NCBI GenBank assembly: GCA_023228995.1
Contig: JALOAD010000008.1
Coordinates: 21,509 to 85,508 of the forward strand
Origin: Candidatus Muiribacterium halophilum
GTDB lineage: Bacteria > Muiribacteriota > Muiribacteriia > Muiribacteriales > Muiribacteriaceae
Direction: 5' to 3'
DNA length: 64,000 bases
A program made the translations under genes and the position numbers. The notes under the pieces are model-generated. The model ran no database searches and had not been told where the DNA came from. It saw only the letters and a program-made list of their open reading frames with translations. Below are positions 33,862 to 41,925 of the stretch, piece by piece. The first letter of the stretch is position 1. Every line of letters starts with the position of its first letter.

Positions 33862-35628
33862 TTAAACTAAGATTATGCCAACTTCATATTTAGAATAAAA
33901 AGAATTTAAAGCAAAAGTAAATATAGATAATCCATTACAATATTTTTCCTCAGATTCAACAGAAAATTTAATAGTATTTTTACCTTTTTTAAAATATTTT
34001 GAAGAAATTTTTATTTCATACAACTTCCCAGTAGTATGAATACTCTCAAGTTTTATTTTAATAATAAAATTTTCATTTAGAAATATATCAAGAACAGAAC
34101 AAAACTCATCACCTTCAGGAAAACCTTCTACATGAGAAGATAATCTGCATAAAAGAGTATAATCACTAATTTTTTTTTCATCAATAAAAAATTTATAACT
34201 AATACTCCCCTTTCCAAGAGCTTTAATCATAGCAAGACCACTCATACATCTTTTTGAACCTTTCCAATGAATAACATGTTTTTCAAAAGTAGATTCAAAA
34301 TCATCGCAATTTATTTTTATAGCATTTTTATTATTTTTATACTTTTCAAATAACGAAATAAAAATTTCACCAGAAATAGAAACTTTTTTATTAGCATTAG
34401 AATCAAGTATTTTTTTTAAATCAAATTTAGTAATTCCGTGTGGAATATAAACAATATTATCAGAGAAATAATCATCTAAATCTTCACTTAAAATCACACC
34501 ATATTTTTCTAATTCTTGATTAGAATAAGTACCAGGATGAGGTTGAAAAACCTGAAAGTCAAAACCACCATTAGGGTTTATCTCTTTGATTTGATTTATT
34601 GTACTCAAAAGTCTCTCTGAGGTTTCAAGTGGAAGAGCTGCAATAAATAACAAAGAAAGCATAATATTATTTTGTTTACAAAATTCAGATATATTTTTTA
34701 TTTTTTCAATATCACTATGTTTTTTTATTATTTTTTGAGTATCTTCAAAAATACTTTCAACACCAATTGTAATTTTTTTTAAACCACATTTTTTTAACAT
34801 CAAAACAAGTCTTTCATCAAAATGTAATTGAGATACATTAATTCTAAATATAATGTTAAGAGGTTTTATTAAATCACAAAATTTTTCAACATAATCTTTA
34901 GAACTTAAAAAACTATCATCATCAAATACAAAACTCTTAATATTATGATTTTTTATTATATCTTTTATATGACATATTACTTTTTCAATCTCAACAAATC
35001 TAACTTTTCCCGGGAACATTTTATAAGCCATACAAAATTGGCATCTTCCAGTACAACCTCTTGAAAACATTAAAAGAATTGAATTTTTTTTTAAAGCTTG
35101 ATCATAAAAAATCCCATGATTTTTAAATAAATCTCTGGAAGGGAAAAAAAGTTCTTCTGATTTAAGAAGTGAAATATTACTATTTTCAATTATATTATTA
35201 CATTTATCTTTGTATATTATTCCATTAATTTTTGAATATTTGTTTTTTTGAGCAATACTCAAAAAAGCTTTTTCACCTTCAGAAAGAACTACAATATCAA
35301 GAAACTTATTATTCAATAATTTTTTACCAATACCAGTAGCTGCTGACCCGCCAAAAACTGTAACAATATCTGGGTTTTTGTTTTTAACTCTTTCAAAAAT
35401 CTTCAAACTATTATTTACCTGATATGATAAAGCAGTAATTCCAAGAATTTCAATATCAAAATACATAGAATGGAGTATTGAAAATATTTCTTCAATACTA
35501 TCCTCATCAATAATTTTAACTTTAAAATTATTAAGTTTAAGATAATGAGCCAGACTTGCCAAACCCATCTGCACTTTTCCAGGAAATGGAGCTTTATCAG
35601 ATACAGGTGGATTTATAAGAACTATCAT
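33862..35628 (-). CDS. B12-binding-domain radical SAM enzyme with C-terminal beta-sandwich-like domain
   Basis: 588 residues. An N-terminal B12-binding-like Rossmann domain (INPPVSDKAPFPGKVQMGLA to about residue 150) is followed by a radical SAM core with CTGRCQFC near residue 200. From about residue 410 to the end there is a beta-rich domain with phrases such as SISYKFFIDEKKISDYT and GKNTIKFSVESEE, resembling a carbohydrate-binding or galactose-binding sandwich. No His of the DxHxxG type is evident, so cobalamin use is uncertain. The start overlaps the SLH-TPR gene by 4 bp. Enzymes of this class methylate or rearrange lipids, sugars and peptides; the substrate is unknown. Confidence 0.85.
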   Translation of the reverse strand: MIVLINPPVSDKAPFPGKVQMGLASLAHYLKLNNFKVKIIDEDSIEEIFSILHSMYFDIEILGITALSYQVNNSLKIFERVKNKNPDIVTVFGGSAATGIGKKLLNNKFLDIVVLSEGEKAFLSIAQKNKYSKINGIIYKDKCNNIIENSNISLLKSEELFFPSRDLFKNHGIFYDQALKKNSILLMFSRGCTGRCQFCMAYKMFPGKVRFVEIEKVICHIKDIIKNHNIKSFVFDDDSFLSSKDYVEKFCDLIKPLNIIFRINVSQLHFDERLVLMLKKCGLKKITIGVESIFEDTQKIIKKHSDIEKIKNISEFCKQNNIMLSLLFIAALPLETSERLLSTINQIKEINPNGGFDFQVFQPHPGTYSNQELEKYGVILSEDLDDYFSDNIVYIPHGITKFDLKKILDSNANKKVSISGEIFISLFEKYKNNKNAIKINCDDFESTFEKHVIHWKGSKRCMSGLAMIKALGKGSISYKFFIDEKKISDYTLLCRLSSHVEGFPEGDEFCSVLDIFLNENFIIKIKLESIHTTGKLYEIKISSKYFKKGKNTIKFSVESEEKYCNGLSIFTFALNSFYSKYEVGIILV

Positions 35629-36425
35629 TTTGAGCGAAGATTTTCCTGTAATGTTTTAAGAAGATTATTTGCAACTTTATTATCTGGATAAACACTTAAT
35701 ACTTCTAATATTTCCATAAAAACTTCATTATAATCAGAAGTAACTTCTACAAAATCATTTATATATATTCTATTACCAAGTGAATTAACAACTTTTTCCC
35801 ATGCATGAATTGCTTTATAATATTCACCTTTTTTTACATAAACTCTACCAAGCCAAAAATGAGCTGTTAAAAAATTCGGAAATTTATTTACAGCTTGTTC
35901 AAGATCCAAAAGTGCTTTTGAATAATTTTTATTATAAAAATGCTTAACTGCTCTATCAGTAAAAATTTCTGCTTTTACAACATTTTGATGAACAATTCTA
36001 GATGAGTTTTGAACTTCACCATTTTTCCCGAGTGTATGAAATTTACTTGTCATTACAACACTTCTATTAGTTTCTATTTTATTTTTTAAAAGTTTAAGTA
36101 AAATAGTATATTCTTCAAGATTAACCAGATTTAAAAACTTTAATTCGTCAGCAAATTCACCAGCAAGTTGACCGAGTTTTCTTGTTTCTTCAGTTGAAAA
36201 ATTCTGTGGTTTTGAAGAAAATAATTTTAAAAGCTCAAATATTTCTCTTGCTACAAGAACTCTTGAATTCATTGCATAGATATTATATTCTGATTTTTGA
36301 GAAATAAATCCACTTTTTTCAAATCCTTTGAAATATTCATGAACCCACCCAGGAACACCTGATTCAAAAGCATTTACTGAAAATAATATTATAAAAGAAA
36401 TAATAATAAAAAATAATCTTCTCAT
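35625..36425 (-). CDS. Exported SLH-like/TPR protein
   Basis: 266 residues. A signal peptide (FFIIISFIILFSVNAF) is followed by an SLH-like segment at residues 25-105 with ARNREIFELL-like spacing (VLVAREIFELLKLF) and LAGEFADELKFL. The same EF-x-DE pattern occurs in the porin-like protein at 31526 and the secretin at 58595. Two to three TPR repeats follow (residues 150-230, for example HFWLGRVYVKKGEYYKAIHA). It is translationally coupled (ATGA) to the radical SAM gene. A role as an envelope scaffold is inferred. Confidence 0.8.
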   Translation of the reverse strand: MRRLFFIIISFIILFSVNAFESGVPGWVHEYFKGFEKSGFISQKSEYNIYAMNSRVLVAREIFELLKLFSSKPQNFSTEETRKLGQLAGEFADELKFLNLVNLEEYTILLKLLKNKIETNRSVVMTSKFHTLGKNGEVQNSSRIVHQNVVKAEIFTDRAVKHFYNKNYSKALLDLEQAVNKFPNFLTAHFWLGRVYVKKGEYYKAIHAWEKVVNSLGNRIYINDFVEVTSDYNEVFMEILEVLSVYPDNKVANNLLKTLQENLRSK

Positions 36426-36549
36426 AAGAAAATTATCGGAGTTTAATCAATAAAAGTTTATAAAAATTAAATTCATTGCGAGTTTTGAAAAAAATTTTAA
36501 TCTTCTGAATTAAATTTAAAATAAAAGTTACCGGTTTATAAAAATAAAC

Positions 36550-36600
36550 TTGACTATTATTATTATTATTAATGTTAATCATATTTTATAAAAAAGGAGG
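36550..36600 (+). promoter_or_regulatory. Weak promoter-like sequence and strong ribosome-binding site of the plus-strand ORF
   Basis: TTGACT at 36550-36555 is a good -35 match, but the -10 region about 17 bp downstream is poor. AAAGGAGG at 36593-36600 is a near-perfect ribosome-binding site four bases before the ATG at 36605. Confidence 0.45.
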
Positions 36601-36604
36601 TTTC

Positions 36605-36781
36605 ATGGAAAAAATAATGAGATATTTTTCCCGAAAAATAGTTACATTTTTAATTTTATCACTTTTTTGTACTTTTAATCATCAAATTATCTTAGCAGCA
36701 AGTGAAAACAAAATTGATATTGGCAACAAAAAATCTTTAGTTTTAGAACTTAGTGTTAGTTCTCTTTTTATTTTATCATAA
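36605..36781 (+). pseudogene. Truncated exported protein (signal peptide only), the only plus-strand gene start
   Basis: 58 residues from the ATG at 36605, preceded by AAAGGAGG. Residues 1-33 form a clear signal peptide (YFSRKIVTFLILSLFCTF to LAAS), after which only about 25 residues remain before the stop. A full signal peptide and ribosome-binding site on so short a product suggest the 5' end of a gene whose remainder was lost. A direct-repeat pair like an IS21-type end follows at 36832, and a coding-like fragment at 36902. It could instead be a genuine small secreted peptide. Confidence 0.5.
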
Positions 36782-37088
36782 ATCACTTAAAATTCTAAGA
36801 TTAAATTAGACAAAGCAATTAATACAAATGTCAACTTAAACTTCCTCAAAAAAGTGCAGTTAAGATTCCTCAGTTTCTTTTACATTATATTTTAATATTT
36901 ATTGTATATAGATAATTTCATCAAAGAATTATTTGAAAAGTATAGAATAAATGGTTTAAAGGAAATTTATGAACATTATAAAGATTCTCCAAGTTCTATT
37001 GAAAAGATATTTGGGAAAAAATCTAAAGCTTATATTCCAACTGAATTCCTAAAAATATTGAATACTAAAAAGTGATTAAAATCAATTT
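36782..37088. other. Remnant zone between the truncated plus-strand gene and the minus-strand hypothetical gene
   Basis: Holds a tandem pair, CAACTTAAACTTCCTCA (36832-36848) and CAGTTAAGATTCCTCAG (36857-36873), whose style recalls the repeated ends of IS21-family elements. A short coding-like fragment follows on the plus strand. No intact transposase is present. Confidence 0.45.
36902..37075 (+). pseudogene. C-terminal coding remnant, family unknown
   Basis: An open frame of 57 codons with protein-like composition (FIKELFEKYRINGLKEIYEH, then FGKKSKAYIPTEFLKILN) begins at a TTG with no ribosome-binding site and is preceded by a stop at 36893. It reads like the C-terminal end of a larger protein, perhaps a transposase or the rest of the interrupted gene at 36605. 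No family is recognised. Confidence 0.35.
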
Positions 37089-37523
37089 TTAGAACAATTC
37101 TACGAAATTTTTTACATGAAATTTTAATTCAAATATTTCCTTATCTTTTTGAATTTTATCTTCACTTCTTTGAAATAATGGTAAATTATGATATTTTTTT
37201 GTAAGATTTTCTTTAATATATTGTAAAGTAATTCTTCTATATATCCTACCTTTCCTTTTATCTGAAAATACATTTGGATTAAGATAATCCTCAATTCCAT
37301 GATCTGGTAATATTGAATAATCCCAGTTTGAATTAAAATCGCCTTTAAAATTCATTTTTATTATATCTTCAGGAAATCTTATGATTTCACAATCTTCATC
37401 TTCCAAAAGCCATTCACCAGACTCAGGAACAAAAAGGATTGTATTTCTTTCATTTGAAAAAGCTTCAAGAAAATAAGGTTCTGCAATATATTTAAAATCA
37501 TCTTCATATATAAATATCTTCAT
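37089..37523 (-). CDS. Hypothetical protein
   Basis: 144 residues from the ATG at 37523, which overlaps the TPR gene stop by 4 bp (ATGA). The sequence is soluble, acidic in the middle and aromatic (PESGEWLLEDEDCEIIRFPE), with a basic C-terminal region KGRIYRRITLQYIKENLTKK. No signal peptide, membrane segment or known motif is seen. Co-translation with the TPR/zinc-ribbon protein suggests the two products work together, but no function can be given. Confidence 0.75.
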   Translation of the reverse strand: MKIFIYEDDFKYIAEPYFLEAFSNERNTILFVPESGEWLLEDEDCEIIRFPEDIIKMNFKGDFNSNWDYSILPDHGIEDYLNPNVFSDKRKGRIYRRITLQYIKENLTKKYHNLPLFQRSEDKIQKDKEIFELKFHVKNFVELF

Positions 37524-38239
37524 CTTTGCATTCCACAATTTGGACAATAATTATAATCAGCTTTAATAAATTCATTACAGTTTGAACACTTAACTTCAAA
37601 ATAATTTTTTGTAAAATCCATATTTACAACTATTCTTATAAATTCAGTTCTTGGATATATAGATAAAGCTTTTTTCCATATAGAAAGACCTTCTTCTTTC
37701 ATTCCATCTCTAAAAAAGAAAATTCCCCTAAGATATAATATCTCAGCTAAATTTTTTTTAGCTTTTTCATAAGCTGGATTTAATTCAAGAGCTTTTTCAA
37801 GATTAAATCTAGCTTGTTCAAATTTGCCAATTCTCATATTTATCTCAGCATTTAAATTTCTATAATCAGGATATTCTGGTTTTAATCTTATAGCTTCATT
37901 TGTAAATTCTAAAGCTCTAATATTGTCAGAGTTTAAAAAAGCTCTTCTTGCTTCAAATATATATGCTTCATGATCTTCTTTTTTTTTCTTGCTAATATCA
38001 ATACCATATTTTTCAATATATAAAGGATCAAGAACACTTGCTTTTGTATAAGCTTTTACAGCTTGTTCATTAAGACCTGCTACTGAATAAGTATTACCAA
38101 GATTAACATAAGCTTCAATATATTTTCTATTTAATGCAATTGCTCTTTTAAAACATTTTATTGCATTTGAATATTCTTTTTTTTGAAAAAAATCAAGACC
38201 TTTATTATTCCAAACATCAGGGAAAAGTTTATTACTCAT
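37520..38239 (-). CDS. TPR protein with C-terminal zinc ribbon
   Basis: 239 residues. About four TPR units cover residues 8-190 (for example YIEAYVNLGNTYSVAGLNEQ and YRNLNAEINMRIGKFEQARF). The final 25 residues form a zinc ribbon with two CxxC pairs (CSNCNEFIKADYNYCPNCG). No signal peptide, so cytoplasmic. It has its own promoter at 38311-38340 and an AGGAGG site and is followed by a coupled hypothetical gene. A protein-protein adaptor role is likely. Confidence 0.85.
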   Translation of the reverse strand: MSNKLFPDVWNNKGLDFFQKKEYSNAIKCFKRAIALNRKYIEAYVNLGNTYSVAGLNEQAVKAYTKASVLDPLYIEKYGIDISKKKKEDHEAYIFEARRAFLNSDNIRALEFTNEAIRLKPEYPDYRNLNAEINMRIGKFEQARFNLEKALELNPAYEKAKKNLAEILYLRGIFFFRDGMKEEGLSIWKKALSIYPRTEFIRIVVNMDFTKNYFEVKCSNCNEFIKADYNYCPNCGMQR

Positions 38240-38566
38240 AAAACCTCCTGAAACAATTTCAAATCATTTAATTGAGGCCTCTGATTAAATAACATGACAT
38301 ATAGAAGCAAATTATATCAATAAATATAATGAACCTCCAATCTAACATATCGGTCACTAAAAAGTTTATCAATATTACAATCTTTTACATTATAATTTGC
38401 TTTCTTACAGACTTTGCCAAAAATTAAAAATATTGCGTTATTCTCATTAGCTTACAGAGAGTAAGCCTGTTTCAAATGCCTTATCTTTTTAATTTTTTTC
38501 TAAAGCTCTAAATTATGTATTTATTCAGAGGACTCAATATGGTTATCGGTATTTTTTGAAGTTTTT
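38240..38566. other. Intergenic region between the TPR and DUF523 genes
   Basis: 327 bp. The right part carries the promoter of the TPR gene. A perfect GCTTAC/GTAAGC hairpin with a 5-base loop is at 38450-38466 without an adjacent T tract. I see no RNA gene or coding frame. Confidence 0.55.
38311..38340 (-). promoter_or_regulatory. Promoter of the TPR/zinc-ribbon gene
   Basis: Minus strand TTGGAG (38335-38340), an 18-bp spacer and perfect TATAAT (38311-38316) with TG one base upstream (extended -10), about 72 bp before the start codon. Confidence 0.65.
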
Positions 38567-39016
38567 TTAAAGAATTTTTAAAGTTGTATAAGAAATATTA
38601 CTTTCATTTTTCAAGATTTTAAATTTTATATTTTCAAAATTTAATATATCAATTAAAATACCATTACCTGATATAAGTTTCCCATCAAAATTTCCATTGT
38701 ATATATTTAATACTCCGCATGATGGACTTTTTTCTTTAAGAATAAGCTTATTTGCTTTAAATAATTTAATAGCTTTAATAGTTTCATAAGCACCATTTAC
38801 AAAATTTTGAGTTTTATCCTCATTATTTTTATTGATAATTTTTCCATTCTTTTTTTCACAAGGAATTCTTGGAGTACAAAGTCCACCCATTTGTTCAGGA
38901 CAAAAATAAAAAATATCTTTTTTGTTTTTAATTAATTTCATTATATTTTCATCATATATTGATTTTCCATCATATCTACAACAAAATCCAAGAAGACAAG
39001 CACTAATACCAGTCAT
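38567..39016 (-). CDS. DUF523 family protein
   Basis: 149 residues from the ATG at 39016 with GGAG six bases upstream. It has the conserved Cys pattern of DUF523: SACLLGFCCRYDGKS, CPEQMGGLCTPRIPCE and KEKSPSCG. These cysteines suggest a metal or Fe-S site. It is the last gene of the kinase-to-efflux operon, 17 bp after the second RND permease. The biochemical role of DUF523 is unknown to me. Confidence 0.9.
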   Translation of the reverse strand: MTGISACLLGFCCRYDGKSIYDENIMKLIKNKKDIFYFCPEQMGGLCTPRIPCEKKNGKIINKNNEDKTQNFVNGAYETIKAIKLFKANKLILKEKSPSCGVLNIYNGNFDGKLISGNGILIDILNFENIKFKILKNESNISYTTLKIL

Positions 39017-39033
39017 AATAAACTCCAAATTTT

Positions 39034-41925
39034 TTATTTATTTATTATATAATACATTGCAGGAAGTATATATAAAGATATTAACATTCCACCTAATATC
39101 CCGGTTATTGCAGTAATTCCCATTATCATCCAAAAACTTCCAGCAAACAAAAGTGGCATAATACCGCATAAAGTAGTTCCTGTAGTTATAATTACTGCTC
39201 TAAATCTTGAATTAACACTATTGAATATTTTAAAAAACATAGATGGAGTTTTTTCTTTTGAAAGCAAATCTATTATATAAATACTATTGTTTACAATTAT
39301 TCCTGAAATAAGTATAAATGCAATATAAACAGGCAGCGACCATGTAACTCCCATAATATACATAAGAAATATAATCAAAGAGTAACTCACAGGTATAACA
39401 GAAAAAACCAGAATTACATCCCAAATTTTTTCATAATACATAAAAAGTACAGTAAACATAAGAAGTAATGTCCATATAAGAGTTTGAGCCATTATTTTTC
39501 TTTGTTTTAAAACACTTTTTATATTTTTACCTTTTTCCCAGTTTATTTTTCTATTAGAATTATTTATAATATCTGTAATTTTTTTTGAAATATCAGAAAC
39601 ATCATTATCTGTATATATTACAGTTAAAGTTACAGCTGCATTACCATTTATATGTCTAATACTCTGTGGTTTTTTTTCAATATGAATATCTGCAATTTCT
39701 TTAAGTGCAACTTTTTTTTCTTTTCTTAAAGGCAAATTCTTAATCTGCTCTAAATCAAAATTCCCTGAAAGTCTAATTTTTAAATCATCGATTTCTTCAA
39801 ATTCAGCTCTTTTTATTCTAGGACCTTCAATATAAGCTCTTATATACTGAGCTACTTCCATAGCAGAAAATCCTGATAATATGGATTTTTCGTAATTAAT
39901 AACAATATTAACCTCATCTAAAGGTGCTTTTTCTCTAATTATCACCTGATTAATTATATCTTTATATTCTTTTTTTAATTTAACTCCAATATACTCAGCA
40001 TTTTTAATTCTTTCATCAAAAGTATTTCCATAAATATAAATATCAGCTTGATTAAATCCTTCTTTAGGTGCATTTGAAATATACATAAATATATCTGGAT
40101 AATTTTTCATTATTTCATTTACATATTCATAACTTTCCATAATTGTTTTTATAGAGGTTTCTTTAAGTCTTATTACAATTCTTGCATATTCATCTGAAAA
40201 TGTTGAAAGAACTTTTTGTACATTAGAATGTTCTGAAAGTTTTTTTTCAATAATAATCATATTATTATCAAATAAATCTTTGTCTAATTTAAGTCCTGGC
40301 TGAAATATAAGAATAAACATATTATCTGGAGTATCACTAAAAGCTGATGAACCTATTTTTGTATTTAACAAAATAGCTGAAAAAACTAATATTATACATA
40401 AAAAAAGAATTAATTTCCTATGAATTAAAGTCTTTGAAAGCAATATACCATTAAATATCTCAAACTTTTTAAAGACTGGTATATTTATTTTTTTAATACC
40501 AAAAAAGCTTATAAAATAAGGAACTGTTATACAAGCTACAATATAGGAAGCAAAAAGTGAAAAAGATAATACTAATACAAAATCTCTGTAAATACTAAAA
40601 ACACTTTCTTCAAGAAAAAACACAGGTATAAATACAAAAAAAGTTGTTAATGTCGAAATAAACAATGGTTTCATTATTTTTATAGTATTAACAAATAATA
40701 ATCTAAAAGAAAGTTTTTTCTTTTCATTTGTAATTCTTTCAAAATGTTCAATTATTATAATTGAATTATCATATAAAAGTCCTGTTGAAAAAAGAAAAGC
40801 TGAAAGACTCATTACATTAAGAGATATTTTATTAAAATACATAAATATAAAACTACATAGAAAACTTATTGGTATTACTAAAAAAACTGGGATTACAAGA
40901 GAAAATCTTCTAAAAAAAAACATAATAAATAATATTGATATAATTAGCCCAACTAATATTGAAAAAATAACAGATTCAATACTTTCAAGAATAAAATCAC
41001 CCTGATCATAAAGAAAATCAACATTTTCATTTTTAAATTCCTTTTTTATATCAGAACATAATGTTACAATATTAGCACCACTTTCTCTAAAAACAAAACC
41101 AGTTTTGGTATGTTTTCCATCAACTCTAGTCTTTTTATCTGTATTTTGTAATGTTTTTTTTATTTCTGCAATATCTTTAAGATAATAAGCTTTACCTTCC
41201 ATATTAAGAACTGGTAATTCCAATATATCTTGTTCATTTTCCACAAGAGGATCTATTGTATAAGTATTTTCTAACCCTGTAATTGAAAACTGATATCCAG
41301 ACTCTGAAACTGTCTTTGTTATATCAGCAATATTTATACCTAAAATATCCATTTTATCTTTTGAAATTATTATTTCATGTTTTTCATTTCTTATACCTGC
41401 AATTTCAATTTTTGCAACTCCATCTATTCTTCCAGCTTTTTTTCCCCAATATTCTTCAAGCTCTTCTCTTGAACCATCTTTTTCAAAACTAAATACAATA
41501 ACTGGCATTTCATCCTGAGAATATCTTAATATCACAGGTCTTGATACATTTTGGGGAAAAGATTTGAAATTTTCATCACATACAGCAGATACCCTATTAT
41601 AACAATAATCTTTTTTTTCAATACTTTCTACAATAAGATTTATCTTGAGATTTCCTCTTGAAATATCTGAATATATTTCATTAATATATGGAATTTTTCT
41701 AAATTCACTTTCAAGAACATTACAAATTTCTTTTTCAATTTCTTCTATTTGTAATCCACCAGCTTTTACAATTACTGTAAGAGAAGAAGAACCTTCACCT
41801 GATAAATATTCAATTTTTAAAGAAAAAAAACTTATTACACCAAATAATATTATAATTAAAAAAATAACAGGTATAAGTCTTGGTTTATTTTGAAATAATA
41901 TTTTGAATAATCTAAGCATTACCAT
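39034..41925 (-). CDS. RND-family efflux permease (second of a pair)
   Basis: 963 residues, somewhat shorter than AcrB (about 1050). It has the expected 12 helices in two halves separated by large periplasmic porter loops. TM4 carries GLLYDNSIIIIEH, keeping one of the two proton-relay aspartates, and TM10 carries GIIVNNSIYII with Asn where AcrB has Lys. It starts at ATG 41925 or 41919 and overlaps the first permease by 8-14 bp. Tandem non-identical permeases suggest a heteromeric pump like MdtBC. The weaker proton-relay residues may mean it is the less active partner. Confidence 0.92.
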   Translation of the reverse strand: MVMLRLFKILFQNKPRLIPVIFLIIILFGVISFFSLKIEYLSGEGSSSLTVIVKAGGLQIEEIEKEICNVLESEFRKIPYINEIYSDISRGNLKINLIVESIEKKDYCYNRVSAVCDENFKSFPQNVSRPVILRYSQDEMPVIVFSFEKDGSREELEEYWGKKAGRIDGVAKIEIAGIRNEKHEIIISKDKMDILGINIADITKTVSESGYQFSITGLENTYTIDPLVENEQDILELPVLNMEGKAYYLKDIAEIKKTLQNTDKKTRVDGKHTKTGFVFRESGANIVTLCSDIKKEFKNENVDFLYDQGDFILESIESVIFSILVGLIISILFIMFFFRRFSLVIPVFLVIPISFLCSFIFMYFNKISLNVMSLSAFLFSTGLLYDNSIIIIEHFERITNEKKKLSFRLLFVNTIKIMKPLFISTLTTFFVFIPVFFLEESVFSIYRDFVLVLSFSLFASYIVACITVPYFISFFGIKKINIPVFKKFEIFNGILLSKTLIHRKLILFLCIILVFSAILLNTKIGSSAFSDTPDNMFILIFQPGLKLDKDLFDNNMIIIEKKLSEHSNVQKVLSTFSDEYARIVIRLKETSIKTIMESYEYVNEIMKNYPDIFMYISNAPKEGFNQADIYIYGNTFDERIKNAEYIGVKLKKEYKDIINQVIIREKAPLDEVNIVINYEKSILSGFSAMEVAQYIRAYIEGPRIKRAEFEEIDDLKIRLSGNFDLEQIKNLPLRKEKKVALKEIADIHIEKKPQSIRHINGNAAVTLTVIYTDNDVSDISKKITDIINNSNRKINWEKGKNIKSVLKQRKIMAQTLIWTLLLMFTVLFMYYEKIWDVILVFSVIPVSYSLIIFLMYIMGVTWSLPVYIAFILISGIIVNNSIYIIDLLSKEKTPSMFFKIFNSVNSRFRAVIITTGTTLCGIMPLLFAGSFWMIMGITAITGILGGMLISLYILPAMYYIINK

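Noticed and set aside
38240-38566. Possible tRNA or small RNA in the gap
   Set aside because: One 6-bp hairpin only; no cloverleaf, T-loop consensus or terminator could be found.
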